Shown here: in pieces, positions 28,914 through 38,441 of the stretch
How positions within the stretch are numbered: the stretch's first letter is position 1
How the letters are laid out: each line of letters starts with the position of its first letter
NCBI RefSeq assembly: GCF_003635045.1
Contig: NZ_RBXT01000001.1
Coordinates: 186,001 to 250,000, forward strand
Length of the DNA stretch: 64,000 nucleotides
Direction: 5' to 3'
Origin: Terracoccus luteus
Lineage (GTDB): Bacteria; Actinomycetota; Actinomycetes; Actinomycetales; Dermatophilaceae
Translations under genes and position numbers: made by a program
Notes under the pieces: model-generated
Database searches by the model: none
Told to the model about the DNA's origin: nothing
What the model saw: only the letters and a program-made list of their open reading frames with translations

Positions 28914-29657
28914 ATGACCTACACGCTCGTGCTCCTCCGCCACGGCGAGAGCGAATGGAACGCCAAGAACCTGTTCACCGGGTGGGTCGACGTCGACCTC
29001 ACCGACAAGGGCAGGGCCGAGGGCGCCCGCGCCGGTCAGCAGCTCAAGGACGCCGGCATCCTGCCCGACATCGTGCACACGTCCCTGCTGCGGCGGGCGA
29101 TCTCGACGGCGAACCTCTCGCTCGACGCGGCCGACCGGCACTGGATCCCCGTCAAGCGCGACTGGCGCCTCAACGAGCGGCACTACGGCGCGCTGCAGGG
29201 CAAGGACAAGAAGCAGACGCTCGAGACGTACGGCGAGCAGCAGTTCATGGAGTGGCGCCGCTCGTACGACACCCCGCCGCCGGTCATCGACGAGGGCGAC
29301 GAGTTCTCGCAGGCCGGTGACCCGCGCTACGACGGCCTCGGCGACGCGATGCCCGGCACCGAGTGCCTCAAGGACGTCGTCAAGCGGATGATGCCCTACT
29401 GGGAGAACGACATCCAGCAGGACCTCCGCGACGGCCTCACCGTGCTCGTCGCGGCCCACGGCAACTCGCTGCGCGCCCTCGTCAAGACGCTCGACGGCAT
29501 CTCCGACGACGACATCGCGGGCCTCAACATCCCGACGGGCATGCCCCTCGTGTACGAGCTCGACGACGACTTCGCGCCGACCAACCCGGGTGGCCGCTAC
29601 CTCGACCCGGAGGCCGCCAGGGCCGCCGCCGATGCGGTCGCCAACCAGGGTCGCTGA
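28914..29657 (+). CDS. gpmA: 2,3-bisphosphoglycerate-dependent phosphoglycerate mutase
   Basis: 247 residues. [10 protein letters not shown] (about residues 7-16, phospho-His), [10 protein letters not shown], and [11 protein letters not shown] (second His) are all present. It interconverts 3- and 2-phosphoglycerate in glycolysis. TAGGCT lies 6 bases before the ATG: leaderless. The gene is monocistronic, ended by a 17-base hairpin and a 22-base repeat array. Confidence 0.97.
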   Translation: MTYTLVLLRHGESEWNAKNLFTGWVDVDLTDKGRAEGARAGQQLKDAGILPDIVHTSLLRRAISTANLSLDAADRHWIPVKRDWRLNERHYGALQGKDKKQTLETYGEQQFMEWRRSYDTPPPVIDEGDEFSQAGDPRYDGLGDAMPGTECLKDVVKRMMPYWENDIQQDLRDGLTVLVAAHGNSLRALVKTLDGISDDDIAGLNIPTGMPLVYELDDDFAPTNPGGRYLDPEAARAAADAVANQGR

Positions 29658-29675
29658 CGCCGTCGGCGCGAACGC

Positions 29676-29715
29676 ACGAGAGGGCCGGTCCGCGGGTGCG
29701 GACCGGCCCTCTCGT
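29676..29715 (+). terminator. 17-base terminator hairpin after gpmA
   Basis: 29676-29692 pairs perfectly with 29699-29715, loop of 6, about 20 bases after the stop. Confidence 0.88.
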
Positions 29716-29768
29716 CGTACCGGTGGGGCGAGGATGCCGGGGGGCGGAGGCGGGTGCGCCCGTGGCCT

Positions 29769-29806
29769 CTCGACGGGGGCGCAGCGCCCTCTCGACGGGT
29801 CAGCCG
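29769..29806. repeat. 22-base repeat, one full and one partial copy
   Basis: Full unit 29769-29790, partial unit from 29791, between converging gpmA and phoU; the partial copy runs into the last phoU codons. Same family as 4579, 20047 and 43419. Confidence 0.8.
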
Positions 29807-30516
29807 ACGCGGCGGGCGAGGCCGGGCAGGTCGTCCGCCCCGCGCTCGTCCTCCTCGTCCTCACGGTCGAGGGCGCCGTCGTACTCGCCGGTGACGAGGT
29901 AGACGACGCGGCGGGCCACCGAGACGGCGTGGTCGGCGAAGCGCTCGTAGTAGCGGCCGATGAGGGTCAGGTCGAGCAGCTCGTTGCGGGTCCACGACGT
30001 GTTCTCGTCGAGCAGCGCGGCGAACAGCTGGCGGTGCAGCTCGTCCATCGCGTCGTCGTCCTTGTCGAGGGCGACCGCGGCGACGACGTCCTTGCTCGCG
30101 ATGATCGAGCCGCACTTGGCCACGATGGCCTCGGCGACCTGGCCCATCTGCACGATGTGCGCGCGCAGCTGCGGCGGCACGGCCGAGTCGGGGGTGCGCA
30201 GCCGGGCGACCTTGGCGACGTGGCGGGCGAGGTCGCCCATCCGCTCGAGGTCCGAGCTCATGTGCATCGCCGTGACGACGATGCGCAGGTCGGTGGCGAC
30301 GGGCTGCTGGCGGGCGAGCAGGTCGATCGAGCGGTTGTCGAGCTCGACGCGGATCTCGTCGAGCTTGCGGTCGGCCTCGATGACCGACTCGGCGAGGTGC
30401 ACGTCGGCGTCGAGCAGGGCGGTCGTGGCCCGCGAGATGGCCGAGCCCGCCAGCCGGGTCAGCTCGACGAGCTGGTCGGAGATCTGGTCGAGGTCCTCGT
30501 GGAACTGGTCGCGCAT
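29800..30516 (-). CDS. phoU: Phosphate signalling protein PhoU
   Basis: 238 residues made of two three-helix PhoU repeats with the metal-binding signatures E(V)IEADRKLDEI...DNRSIDLL and LERMGDLARHVAKVARL in the first, and DDAMDELHRQLF...RYYERFADHAVSVARRV in the second. PhoU links Pst activity to the SenX3-type kinase, keeping the response off when phosphate is plentiful. It diverges from senX3-regX3. AGGAAG precedes the ATG. A PHO-box-like repeat lies upstream. Confidence 0.96.
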   Translation of the reverse strand: MRDQFHEDLDQISDQLVELTRLAGSAISRATTALLDADVHLAESVIEADRKLDEIRVELDNRSIDLLARQQPVATDLRIVVTAMHMSSDLERMGDLARHVAKVARLRTPDSAVPPQLRAHIVQMGQVAEAIVAKCGSIIASKDVVAAVALDKDDDAMDELHRQLFAALLDENTSWTRNELLDLTLIGRYYERFADHAVSVARRVVYLVTGEYDGALDREDEEDERGADDLPGLARRVG

Positions 30517-30665
30517 GGTCTTCCTGTCTGGGGGGCCGGGCGCCTCGCGCACCGGGGACGGTGCGACGGTGACCGCCGGGCGGCGGTCAGGTGGCGAACG
30601 AGCGTGCGATCACGGGTGGGTCCGGGGCGTCATGGCCGAACGACAGCCCGAGGCTCGCAGGGTGG

Positions 30666-30694
30666 TGTGAATGGTCGGGGACCGCGAGGTGAAC
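30666..30694 (-). promoter_or_regulatory. PHO-box-like repeat between phoU and senX3
   Basis: On the minus strand GTTCACC (30694-30688), GGTCCCC (30683-30677) and ATTCACA (30672-30666) lie at 11-base steps. Units one and three match the RegX3/PhoP consensus well; the middle is poor. The orientation suits phoU, and autoregulation of senX3-regX3 is possible. Confidence 0.6.
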
Positions 30695-30810
30695 ACTCGG
30701 TACCCGGAGCACCCACGCCGGCCCGCCCCCCGCACGGGAGGGCCGCGAACGTCATCCGGGAGCGTGTCTCGTGGTCGGGACCGCCCGTGGTCATGCGTAC
30801 CCTGAACGAC

Positions 30811-32139
30811 GTGGATCCGACAACCGCCGCGACGCTCGGCGGCATCGCCGGGCTGACTCTCGGCGGTGTCGCGATGGTCGCCGTGCGCCTCTCGGAGCGG
30901 GCCACCCGCAGCGAGGTCGTCATCGCCCGCCCGTCGCCCCTGCCGCCCGGCATCGCGGACGTCCTCGCCGTGCTGCGCAGCAGCGGCATCGTCGTCGACG
31001 CCTCCGACCGGGTCGTCAACAACTCGCCGGCCGCCGTCGCGCACGGCCTGGTGCGCGGCCACGACCTCGTGCACCCCGAGCTCGTGCAGATGGTGCGGGA
31101 GGTGCGCCGCGACGGCGTCATCCGCGAGAACGAGCTGCGGCTGCAGAACGGGCTCGGCGAGGGCCGCCTCGTCGCCCTTGCGCGCGTCGCCCCGCTCGGC
31201 GCCGACCACGTCCTGCTGCTCGTCGAGGACCGGTCGCAGGCCCACCGCGTCGAGGAGGTGCGGCGCGACTTCCTCGCCAACGTCAGCCACGAGCTCAAGA
31301 CGCCGGTGGGTGGCATCTCGCTGCTCGCCGAGGCGGTGCTCGACGCCCACGACGACCCCGAGGCGGTGGCCCGCTTCGCGACCCGCATCGGCGTCGAGTC
31401 GCAGCGCCTGACCCGCCTCGTCAAGGAGATCGTCGAGCTGTCGCGCCTCCAGGGCACCGACGTCGTCACCGACCCCGAGGTCGTCGACGTCGGAGAGTGC
31501 GCCGCCGACGCCGTCGAGCGGTGCCGCCTCATCGCCGAGGAGCACGACATCGAGCTCGTCACCCAGCTCGAGCCCGGATGCCGGGTGTGGGGCTCGACCG
31601 AGCTCGTGACCACCGCGGTCACGAACCTCGTCGGCAACGCCATCGCCTACTCCGACCGCTCGACACGGGTCGGGGTGACCGTGCGCCGCCCCGTCGAGGG
31701 TCTCGTCGACATCGCGGTGACCGACCAGGGCGAGGGCATCGCGCCCGACGAGCAGGCCCGCATCTTCGAGCGCTTCTACCGGGTCGACGCCGCCCGGTCG
31801 CGGGCCACCGGCGGCACCGGCCTCGGCCTCGCCATCGTCAAGCACGTCGTCGACAACCACGGCGGCCAGGTGTCCGTGTGGTCCCAGGTCGGGCGCGGCT
31901 CGACCTTCACCATCGAGCTGCCGTGTGCCCTGGAGCAGTCGGACCCGTGGACCGACCGCCAGCGCCCGCCGCTCGGCCCCGAGCCCGACTACCGGGCGGA
32001 GTCGGGGCGCGACGGCCGCGACGGCCGCGACGGGGGCGACGCCCGTGGCTTCCCGGATGCCGACGGGGCCGGCGCCCGCGCCGACGCGCCCGACCCGACC
32101 ACCGACCGACCCGTCACCACCGCGAAAGGCCTGCTTTGA
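30811..32139 (+). CDS. senX3: Phosphate-responsive sensor histidine kinase (SenX3/PhoR-like)
   Basis: 442 residues from GTG at 30811. One membrane segment (about residues 5-28) is followed by a PAS-like region, a dimerisation domain with [14 protein letters not shown] (phospho-His about residue 160), and the ATPase domain with [25 protein letters not shown] and [13 protein letters not shown]. It phosphorylates RegX3. The C-terminal 60 residues are a low-complexity Asp/Gly/Arg tail absent from typical relatives. TACCCT (30798-30803) is 7 bases before the GTG, supporting leaderless initiation; an ATG at 30793 would lie upstream of that box. Confidence 0.92.
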   Translation: MDPTTAATLGGIAGLTLGGVAMVAVRLSERATRSEVVIARPSPLPPGIADVLAVLRSSGIVVDASDRVVNNSPAAVAHGLVRGHDLVHPELVQMVREVRRDGVIRENELRLQNGLGEGRLVALARVAPLGADHVLLLVEDRSQAHRVEEVRRDFLANVSHELKTPVGGISLLAEAVLDAHDDPEAVARFATRIGVESQRLTRLVKEIVELSRLQGTDVVTDPEVVDVGECAADAVERCRLIAEEHDIELVTQLEPGCRVWGSTELVTTAVTNLVGNAIAYSDRSTRVGVTVRRPVEGLVDIAVTDQGEGIAPDEQARIFERFYRVDAARSRATGGTGLGLAIVKHVVDNHGGQVSVWSQVGRGSTFTIELPCALEQSDPWTDRQRPPLGPEPDYRAESGRDGRDGRDGGDARGFPDADGAGARADAPDPTTDRPVTTAKGLL

Positions 32140-32819
32140 GCCGCATCCTGATCGTCGAGGACGAGATCTCGTTCTCCGACCCGCTCTCGTACCTCCTGCG
32201 CAAGGAGGGCTACGACGTCGCCGTCGCCGAGACCGGCCCCGCGGGACTGGCCGAGTTCGACAAGAACGGCGCCGACCTCGTGCTGCTCGACCTCATGCTG
32301 CCCGGGCTGTCGGGCGTCGACGTCTGCCGCAACCTGCGCCAGCGCTCGTCGGTGCCGGTCATCATGCTGACGGCGAAGGACAGCGAGATCGACAAGGTCG
32401 TCGGGCTCGAGATCGGGGCCGACGACTACGTCACCAAGCCGTACTCCAGCCGCGAGCTGCTCGCCCGGGTCAAGGCCGTGCTGCGCCGACTGGCCGAGCC
32501 GGAGGAGCTCGTGCCGCCGACCCTCGAGTCGGGCCCGGTGCGCATGGACGTCGAGCGCCACACCGTGACCGTCGACGGCACCCCGACCCCGTTGCCGCTC
32601 AAGGAGTTCGAGCTGCTCGAGATGCTGCTGCGCAACAGCGGCCGGGTGCTCACCCGCATGCAGCTCATCGACCGGGTCTGGGGCAGCGACTACGTCGGGG
32701 ACACCAAGACCCTCGACGTCCACGTCAAGCGCCTGCGGGCCAAGATCGAGCCCGACCCGGCCAACCCGGAGCACATCGTGACCGTGCGCGGGCTCGGCTA
32801 CAAGTTCGAGGCCAGCTGA
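32136..32819 (+). CDS. regX3: Phosphate response regulator RegX3/PhoP-like
   Basis: 227 residues: receiver domain (phospho-acceptor Asp52 in LVLLDLMLPG, acidic pair in VEDE, Lys in VTKPYSS) and winged-helix domain (LPLKEFELLEMLLRNSGRVLTRMQLIDRVWG). It should bind the GTTCACC repeats before pstS and phoU. The start is TTG at 32136, overlapping the senX3 stop as TTGA, with AAAGG 7 bases upstream; coupling keeps kinase and regulator in balance. An 18-base terminator follows. Confidence 0.95.
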   Translation: MSRILIVEDEISFSDPLSYLLRKEGYDVAVAETGPAGLAEFDKNGADLVLLDLMLPGLSGVDVCRNLRQRSSVPVIMLTAKDSEIDKVVGLEIGADDYVTKPYSSRELLARVKAVLRRLAEPEELVPPTLESGPVRMDVERHTVTVDGTPTPLPLKEFELLEMLLRNSGRVLTRMQLIDRVWGSDYVGDTKTLDVHVKRLRAKIEPDPANPEHIVTVRGLGYKFEAS

Positions 32820-32857
32820 CCGCACGCCCGCCCGGACGGGTCACCGCCCGACGGGAG

Positions 32858-32898
32858 CGAGAAGGGGACGAGCCGCTCGGCGGCTCGTCCCCTTCTCG
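32858..32898 (+). terminator. Perfect 18-base terminator after regX3
   Basis: 32858-32875 pairs with 32881-32898, loop CTCGG. It is also 47 bases downstream of the stop of the converging lipoprotein gene and may serve both. Confidence 0.88.
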
Positions 32899-32945
32899 TC
32901 GTGGCCTGTAAGGCCGCGGTACGTCAATGGTCCGTCAGCGACCCG

Positions 32946-33539
32946 TCAGCGGCTCGGCTCGGGCTGCGTCGTGATGTCGGTGGCCGCGGGCGTCTGCTCG
33001 CCGGCCGGCTGCGAGGTGGTCGGCGTGCCGGTGGGACCCGCGGTGGGGGTCACGGTGGCGAGGTAGCCCGAGGCGAGCAGGATCGGGACCTGGGTGACGG
33101 TCGTGCCGCCCGGCTCGGCGACGATCTGCACCGTAGTCAGCGCGCCCGGCTTGGCCTGCACCGACGGGATGGACAGGGCGAGCGAGGCGAGGTCGACCTG
33201 CTGGTACGGGCGAAGCTGCACCTGCACGCCCGCCGAGCTCGAGGTGCCGTCGGCCGCCTGCGGCCGCATCTGGAGCGTCACCTCCTGGTCGCCGAGGTTC
33301 GCGGCGTTGCCGGAGACGACGACCCCGGCGCCGGTGGTGCCGGTGGAGACGAACGACAGGTCGCGCAGGGCGACCGAGCCGGCGTTGGCCGGCACGCCGT
33401 CGGCCGGCACGTACGGCTCGTCGGTCTGGACGGGGCTCATGACCATGCAGCCCGAGGCGGTGGCGAGCACCACGAGACCCGCGGCGGCGGCGGACGCCAC
33501 ACGGCGCGAGGGGCGGAGAACGACGACTCGAGGCTTCAC
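32946..33539 (-). CDS. Hypothetical lipoprotein
   Basis: 197 residues. A basic start (KPRVVVLRPSRR) and hydrophobic stretch lead to lipobox TASGC near residue 31, so it is probably lipid-anchored outside the membrane. The mature part has a beta-rich segment of repeated short strands (SVALRDLSFVSTGTTGAGVVVSG) resembling domains found in other actinobacterial lipoproteins, and ends in a Thr/Pro/Gly-rich tail. No function can be assigned. The GTG start is leaderless, with TACGCT 6 bases upstream on the minus strand. Confidence 0.78.
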   Translation of the reverse strand: MKPRVVVLRPSRRVASAAAAGLVVLATASGCMVMSPVQTDEPYVPADGVPANAGSVALRDLSFVSTGTTGAGVVVSGNAANLGDQEVTLQMRPQAADGTSSSAGVQVQLRPYQQVDLASLALSIPSVQAKPGALTTVQIVAEPGGTTVTQVPILLASGYLATVTPTAGPTGTPTTSQPAGEQTPAATDITTQPEPSR

Positions 33540-33839
33540 GGGCCCAGCGTACCGGCGGCGCGCCGGGGCGGCAGCGCTGCACCCGCCGGGCGGACCGGCA
33601 TCCGCCCCGCCCGTCCGGCACCCGCCCGGCATGCGCAGGCGATCACGGCGACGGTCCCCGATCGCCCGCCGTCGACGACACACCGCGCGCGATGCACGTC
33701 GGGGCGGTTTCTGTCAAGAGTCGGAACGGGGAGGGATCGGGCCAGATCAGGCCTCTGACCTGCGCAGATGCCGCGGACTCGGATCGCCAGCCCCTCCGGG
33801 GCGTGGTAATCTTGAGGTCGCGAAAGGGGAAAACAGCAC
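33540..33839. promoter_or_regulatory. 300-base region upstream of carD with likely carD promoter
   Basis: No gene is visible. The first 12 bases hold the leaderless promoter of the divergent lipoprotein gene. TAATCT at 33807-33812, with TCGCCA 17 bases upstream as a weak -35, is the best -10 for carD and gives a leader of about 20 bases with AAAGGGG before the ATG. Confidence 0.5.
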
Positions 33840-34322
33840 ATGGTTTTCAAGGTCGGCGAGACGGTCGTGTACCCCCACCACGGGGCTGCACTCATCGAAG
33901 AGATCAACACCCGAACGATCAAGGGAGAGGACAAGCTCTACCTCAAGCTCAAGGTCGCCCAAGGCGACCTGACGATCGAAGTCCCAGCCGAGAACTGCGA
34001 CCTCGTCGGCGTGCGCGACGTGGTCGGCAAGGAAGGCCTCGACCGCGTTTTCGAGGTCCTGCGGGCCCCGCACACCGAGGAGCCGACCAACTGGTCGCGC
34101 CGGTACAAGGCCAACCTCGAGAAGCTCGCGTCGGGCGACGTCATCAAGGTCGCCGAGGTCGTGCGCGACCTGTGGCGCCGTGACCAGGACCGCGGCCTCT
34201 CGGCCGGCGAGAAGCGGATGCTCGCCAAGGCCCGCCAGATCCTCGTCTCCGAGCTCGCGCTGGCGGAGAAGACGGACGAGCTCAAGGCGGAGTCGATCCT
34301 CGACGAGGTCCTCGCCTCCTGA
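33840..34322 (+). CDS. carD: RNA polymerase-binding transcription factor CarD (CdnL)
   Basis: 160 residues, full length. The N-terminal Tudor-like domain ([20 protein letters not shown]) binds the RNA polymerase beta subunit; the C-terminal helical domain includes the conserved promoter-wedging Trp ([17 protein letters not shown]). CarD stabilises open complexes, especially at rRNA promoters, and is essential in mycobacteria. The order carD-ispD-ispF-cysS-rlmB is conserved in actinobacteria. AAAGGGG lies before the ATG. Confidence 0.97.
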   Translation: MVFKVGETVVYPHHGAALIEEINTRTIKGEDKLYLKLKVAQGDLTIEVPAENCDLVGVRDVVGKEGLDRVFEVLRAPHTEEPTNWSRRYKANLEKLASGDVIKVAEVVRDLWRRDQDRGLSAGEKRMLAKARQILVSELALAEKTDELKAESILDEVLAS

Positions 34323-34347
34323 CCGGGGCGAGCACCCTGCCAGTTCA

Positions 34348-35142
34348 CTGAACGCAGTCACCGGAGCGGGTCGCGTCGGCGTCATCGTCGTCGCGGCCGG
34401 CTCCGGTTCGCGTCTGGGCGCCCCGGTGCCCAAGGCGTTCGTGCCCCTCGCCGGGGTGCCCCTGCTGGGGCACGCCCTGCGGGGGGTTCTCGCGTCCCCC
34501 GACGTGCGCGAGGTCGTCCTCGTCGTGCCCGCCGGCCACCGGTCGCAGGCCGAGACGATCGCCGCCGAGGTGGATGCCGGTCGCTCCCCGGGTGCGCCCG
34601 CCCCGTCTCCGCCGGCCTCGACGTCGTCGGTGGCGTCGGTGGCGTCGGTGGCCTCGGTGGCCGATGCCGCCACGGTGACGGTCGTCGACGGCGGCGCCGA
34701 ACGGGGCGACTCGGTCGCGGCGGGCCTGCGCGCCCTCGGCGACCGGGTAAACGTCGTCCTCGTGCACGACGCCGCCCGCTGCCTCACCCCGCCCGAGGTC
34801 TTCGCCCGGGTCGTCGCCGCGGTGCGCGCGGGGCATCCGGCCGTCGTGCCCGGCACCCCGGTCGTCGACACCGTCAAGCAGGTCGACGCCGACGGGTTCG
34901 TCGTCGCCACGCCCGACCGCTCGGGGCTCCGGGCGGTGCAGACACCGCAGGGCTTCGACCGGGCCGTGCTCGAACGGGCGCACGCCGACGCCGCCGCGAG
35001 CGGTCACGGCGCCACGACCGACGACGCGGGCCTCGTCGAGCGCCTCGGCGAGCGCGTGCTCGTCGTCGACGGCCACCCGTGGGCGCTCAAGGTGACCACG
35101 CCCGCCGACCTCGAGGCGGCGGCCCGTATCCTCGCGGGATGA
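34348..35142 (+). CDS. ispD: 2-C-methyl-D-erythritol 4-phosphate cytidylyltransferase, non-standard start
   Basis: 264 residues if CTG at 34348 is the start. Nucleotide-binding motif VVAAGSGSRLGAPVPKAFVPLAG and later VLVHDAARCLTPP, RAVQTPQGF and ATTDDAGLVE identify IspD of the non-mevalonate isoprenoid pathway. No ATG, GTG or TTG exists in frame between the carD stop and the essential motif; the only earlier one, GTG at 34180, would overlap carD by 143 bases. The first downstream GTG (about 34428) would delete the motif. An insert of SVASVASVASVA comes from a 9-base tandem repeat. It overlaps the SDR gene as ATGA. Confidence 0.9.
   Translation: MNAVTGAGRVGVIVVAAGSGSRLGAPVPKAFVPLAGVPLLGHALRGVLASPDVREVVLVVPAGHRSQAETIAAEVDAGRSPGAPAPSPPASTSSVASVASVASVADAATVTVVDGGAERGDSVAAGLRALGDRVNVVLVHDAARCLTPPEVFARVVAAVRAGHPAVVPGTPVVDTVKQVDADGFVVATPDRSGLRAVQTPQGFDRAVLERAHADAAASGHGATTDDAGLVERLGERVLVVDGHPWALKVTTPADLEAAARILAG
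34627..34662 (+). repeat. Four 9-base tandem repeats inside ispD
   Basis: TCGGTGGCS repeats four times in frame and encodes SVA units in a linker between the conserved halves, at a place where IspD length varies. Confidence 0.85.
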
Positions 35143-35984
35143 GCGAGCCGACCGTGTCCGCCCCGTCCGCCGACCCCTCGTCGGGCGGCTCGGCCCCCGC
35201 CGGGTCCGACGGCAGCCCGGTGGCCCTCGTCACCGGGGGCGGCACCGGCATCGGCGCCGCGACCGCCGCCCGCCTGGCCGACGACGGGTTCCACGTCGTC
35301 GTCGCCGGACGGCGCCGCGAGAAGCTCGACGCGGTCGTCGACGCCGTCGGCCGGGTGCACCCCGGTGCGGCGACGGCCCTCGTCATGGACGTCACCGACG
35401 ACGCGTCGGTGACGGCCGGCATCCGCTCGCTCGACCGCCTCGACGTGCTCGTCAACAACGCCGGCGGCGCCCTCGGGGTCGAGCGCGTCGAGGACGGCGA
35501 CCTCGAGCGCTGGTCGACGATGTACGCGACGAACGTCCTCGGCACGGTGCGCGTCGTGCAGGCGGCGCTGCCCCTGCTGCGCCGCTCGGCCCGGGCCACC
35601 ATCGTCGACGTCAGCTCGGTGGCGGGGGAGCGGGTCTACGAGGGCGGCGGTGGCTACGTCGCCGCCAAGCACGGCACCTCGGTCGTCAGCGAGACGCTGC
35701 GGCTCGAGCTCAACGGTGAGAACATCCGCGTCACCGACCTGCGGCCCGGCATGGTGCACACCGAGGAGTTCTCGCTCACCCGCCTCGGCGGTGACCGGCA
35801 GGCCGCCGACAAGGTCTACGACGGGGTCGACCGGCCGCTCGTCGCCGACGACGTCGCCGCGTGCGTCGGCTTCGTCGTCGGGCTGCCGCAGCACGTCAAC
35901 ATCGACACCCTCGTCGTCAAGCCGGTCGCGCAGGCCGCGTCGCACAAGGTGCACCGCGGCCCCATCAACTGGAGGACGCCGTGA
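35139..35984 (+). CDS. Short-chain dehydrogenase/reductase (SDR)
   Basis: 281 residues. Rossmann motif [10 protein letters not shown] (about residues 33-42), NNAGG, catalytic Ser in VDVSSVAGE and the YVAAK motif (Tyr-x-x-x-Lys, about 177-181) are present, so it is a classical NADP-type SDR of unknown substrate. It lies between ispD and ispF, overlapping both by 4 bases (ATGA and GTGA), so it is certainly in the same transcript; those two genes are normally adjacent. A low-complexity Ser/Pro/Gly segment of 25 residues precedes the fold. Confidence 0.92.
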   Translation: MSEPTVSAPSADPSSGGSAPAGSDGSPVALVTGGGTGIGAATAARLADDGFHVVVAGRRREKLDAVVDAVGRVHPGAATALVMDVTDDASVTAGIRSLDRLDVLVNNAGGALGVERVEDGDLERWSTMYATNVLGTVRVVQAALPLLRRSARATIVDVSSVAGERVYEGGGGYVAAKHGTSVVSETLRLELNGENIRVTDLRPGMVHTEEFSLTRLGGDRQAADKVYDGVDRPLVADDVAACVGFVVGLPQHVNIDTLVVKPVAQAASHKVHRGPINWRTP

Positions 35985-36505
35985 GCCTGCCCGACTCGGG
36001 GGCGCCGGCGCCGTCGTCCCTCCCGCGCGTCGGCGTCGGGGTCGACGTGCACTCCTTCGCCCCCGACGACGAGCCACGCGAGCTGTGGGTCGCCGGGCTG
36101 CACTGGCCCGGCGAGCGCGGGCTGGCCGGGCACAGCGACGCCGACGTCGCGGCCCACGCGGCGTGCGACGCGATCTTCACGGCATCCGGTATCGGCGACC
36201 TCGGGGCGCACTTCGGCACCGACCGGCCCGAGCTCGCGGGCGCGTCGGGCGTCACCCTGCTCGCCGAGGCGGCGCGCCTCGTGCGCGAGGCGGGGTTCGA
36301 GATCGGCAACATCGCGGTGCAGGTCGTCGGCAACCGGCCCAAGATCGGCACCCGGCGCGACGAGGCGGTCGCGGCCCTGACGGCCGCCGCCGGCGCCCCC
36401 GTCTCGGTGAGTGGGACGACGACCGACGGGCTCGGCCTCACCGGCCGCGGCGAGGGCGTGGCGGCGGTCGCCACCGCACTCGTGGTGGCGCGCCCCGTCG
36501 ACTAA
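35981..36505 (+). CDS. ispF: 2-C-methyl-D-erythritol 2,4-cyclodiphosphate synthase
   Basis: 174 residues. GVGVDVHSF (metal-binding D-x-H), [16 protein letters not shown] and [16 protein letters not shown] match IspF, which closes the cyclodiphosphate ring in isoprenoid precursor synthesis. The IspF DxH and HSDAD motifs are intact. GTG start overlaps the SDR stop (GTGA). Confidence 0.96.
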   Translation: MSLPDSGAPAPSSLPRVGVGVDVHSFAPDDEPRELWVAGLHWPGERGLAGHSDADVAAHAACDAIFTASGIGDLGAHFGTDRPELAGASGVTLLAEAARLVREAGFEIGNIAVQVVGNRPKIGTRRDEAVAALTAAAGAPVSVSGTTTDGLGLTGRGEGVAAVATALVVARPVD

Positions 36506-36583
36506 CCGGGGGTCGCGGCTGGCAGGATCGGCGCTGAACCCCGGTCGCACGCCGAGACCGGCCGTCCTCGAAGGAGCCGCACC

Positions 36584-37678
36584 ATGCCGCAGACCGTCAA
36601 GGGCGTCATCGCCCGCAGCAAGGGCGCCGACGTCGAGCTCGTCGACGTCGTCGTGCCCGACCCCGGCCCCGGTGAGGCCGTCGTCAAGATCGACGCCTGC
36701 GGGGTGTGCCACACCGACCTGCACTACCGCGAGGGCGGCATCAACGACGAGTTCCCGTTCCTGCTCGGCCACGAGGCCGCCGGTGTCGTCGAGGCGGTCG
36801 GCGAGGGCGTCACCGAGGTCGCGCCCGGCGACTTCGTCATCCTCAACTGGCGCGCCGTGTGCGGCCAGTGCCGCGCCTGCGCCAAGGGCAAGCCTTGGTA
36901 CTGCTTCGCCACCCACAACGCGAGCCAGAAGATGACGCTGACCGACGGCACCGAGCTGACGCCCGCCCTCGGCATCGGCGCCTTCATCGAGAAGACCCTC
37001 GTGCACGCCGGCCAGTGCACCAAGGTGACCGAGGCCGACGCGGCCGCGGTCGGCCTGCTCGGCTGTGGCGTCATGGCCGGCTTCGGCGCGGCCGTCAACA
37101 CCGGCGGGGTCACCCGCGGTGACTCGGTCGCCGTCATCGGCTGCGGCGGGGTCGGCGACGCCGCCATCGCCGGCGCCGCGATCGCCGGCGCGACGACCAT
37201 CGTCGCGGTCGACGTCGACGACGCGAAGCTCGAGCAGGCCCGCCGCTTCGGGGCCACGCACACGGTCAACAGCAAGGATGCCGGTGGGCGCGACGCCGTC
37301 GTCGAGGCCGTCCGCGAGATCACCGGTGGCAACGGCGCCGACGTCGTCGTCGAGGCGGTCGGCCGCCCCGAGACCTACGAGCAGGCGTTCTACATGCGCG
37401 ACCTCGCCGGCACCGTCGTGCTCGTCGGCGTGCCCACCCCGGACGTCGAGGTGACGCTGCCGATGATCGAGATCTTCGGTCGCGGCGGGGCCCTGAAGTC
37501 GAGCTGGTACGGCGACTGCCTGCCCAGCCGCGACTTCCCGATGCTCGTCGACCTCTACAAGCAGGGCCGCTTCGACCTCGACGCCTTCGTCACCGAGCGC
37601 ATCGGCCTCGGCGACGTCGAGGCCGCCTTCGACAAGATGCACGGCGGCCAGGTGCTGCGGTCGGTCGTCGAGCTGTGA
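36584..37678 (+). CDS. mscR: S-(hydroxymethyl)mycothiol dehydrogenase
   Basis: 364 residues, zinc-containing medium-chain alcohol dehydrogenase. Catalytic zinc ligands CGVCHTDLH (about 39-47) and HEAAG, structural zinc cysteines [15 protein letters not shown], and the NAD site [15 protein letters not shown] are visible. The pattern and the pairing with an MBL hydrolase match mycothiol-dependent formaldehyde/S-nitrosomycothiol reductase of mycobacteria. It oxidises the formaldehyde-mycothiol adduct. AAGGAG precedes the ATG; the next gene overlaps as GTGA. Confidence 0.94.
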   Translation: MPQTVKGVIARSKGADVELVDVVVPDPGPGEAVVKIDACGVCHTDLHYREGGINDEFPFLLGHEAAGVVEAVGEGVTEVAPGDFVILNWRAVCGQCRACAKGKPWYCFATHNASQKMTLTDGTELTPALGIGAFIEKTLVHAGQCTKVTEADAAAVGLLGCGVMAGFGAAVNTGGVTRGDSVAVIGCGGVGDAAIAGAAIAGATTIVAVDVDDAKLEQARRFGATHTVNSKDAGGRDAVVEAVREITGGNGADVVVEAVGRPETYEQAFYMRDLAGTVVLVGVPTPDVEVTLPMIEIFGRGGALKSSWYGDCLPSRDFPMLVDLYKQGRFDLDAFVTERIGLGDVEAAFDKMHGGQVLRSVVEL

Positions 37679-38340
37679 CCGGGCTCTCCGACCTCTCGAC
37701 CACCCCGGGCGGGGTGCGCGTCGAGCACACGACGACCGAGGGCACCTTCAGCCTCGACGGCGGCACGTGGGACGTCGAGAACAACGTCTGGGTCGTCGGT
37801 GACGACGAGCGCTGCGTCGTCGTCGACGCACCCCACGACGCCGCGCCCATCCTCGAGCTCGTCGGCGAGCGGCGCCTGACCCACGTGCTGCTCACGCACG
37901 CCCACGACGACCACGTCACCGTCGTGGCCGACCTCCTCGCCGCCCACCCCGGCGCGGTCGTGGCCCTGCACCCCGACGACCACGTGCTGTGGGAGCAGAC
38001 CCACCCCGACCTGGAGCCGGGCCTGCCCCTCGCCGACGGCGACGTCGTGCAGGTCGGTGACGTCGAGCTCGTCGTGCTGCACACCCCGGGTCACTCGCCG
38101 GGGGCCGTGTGCTTCCACGCCCGCGACCTGCGGGCCGTCTTCACCGGCGACACCCTGTTCCAGGGCGGTCCGGGGGCGACGGGCCGGTCGTTCAGCGACT
38201 TCGGCACCATCGTCGCCTCGATCCGGGAGAAGCTGCTCACCCTGCCGCCCGAGACCGTCGTGCTGACCGGTCACGGCGCGGCGACGACGATCGGGGCCGA
38301 GGCGCCCGACGTCGAGGAGTGGATCCGCCGCGGTCACTGA
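37675..38340 (+). CDS. MBL-fold hydrolase paired with mscR
   Basis: 221 residues of the glyoxalase II-like metallo-beta-lactamase family. [10 protein letters not shown] (HxHxDH), [12 protein letters not shown] and [12 protein letters not shown], and a late TGHG complete the two-metal site. Next to mscR it plausibly hydrolyses S-formylmycothiol or another mycothiol thioester; this is inference from context. GTG start at the mscR stop gives translational coupling. Confidence 0.92.
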   Translation: MTGLSDLSTTPGGVRVEHTTTEGTFSLDGGTWDVENNVWVVGDDERCVVVDAPHDAAPILELVGERRLTHVLLTHAHDDHVTVVADLLAAHPGAVVALHPDDHVLWEQTHPDLEPGLPLADGDVVQVGDVELVVLHTPGHSPGAVCFHARDLRAVFTGDTLFQGGPGATGRSFSDFGTIVASIREKLLTLPPETVVLTGHGAATTIGAEAPDVEEWIRRGH

Positions 38341-38369
38341 CCGCCGCACCCGCGCCGGGCACCACCCCC

Positions 38370-38409
38370 GTGGAGGGTCGTCGTCGCCCTGACGACGACG
38401 ACCCTCCAC
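38370..38409 (+). terminator. 16-base terminator hairpin
   Basis: 38370-38385 pairs perfectly with 38394-38409, loop of 8, between the converging MBL and membrane protein genes. Confidence 0.85.
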
Positions 38410-38441
38410 CGGGGACCGGGCGGCGGGGGACGAGCCTCCGG

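Noticed and set aside
29590-32139. Start of senX3 extended far upstream into the gpmA-phoU region
   Set aside because: The added 400 codons run antisense through phoU and have no domain; homologues start near 30811.
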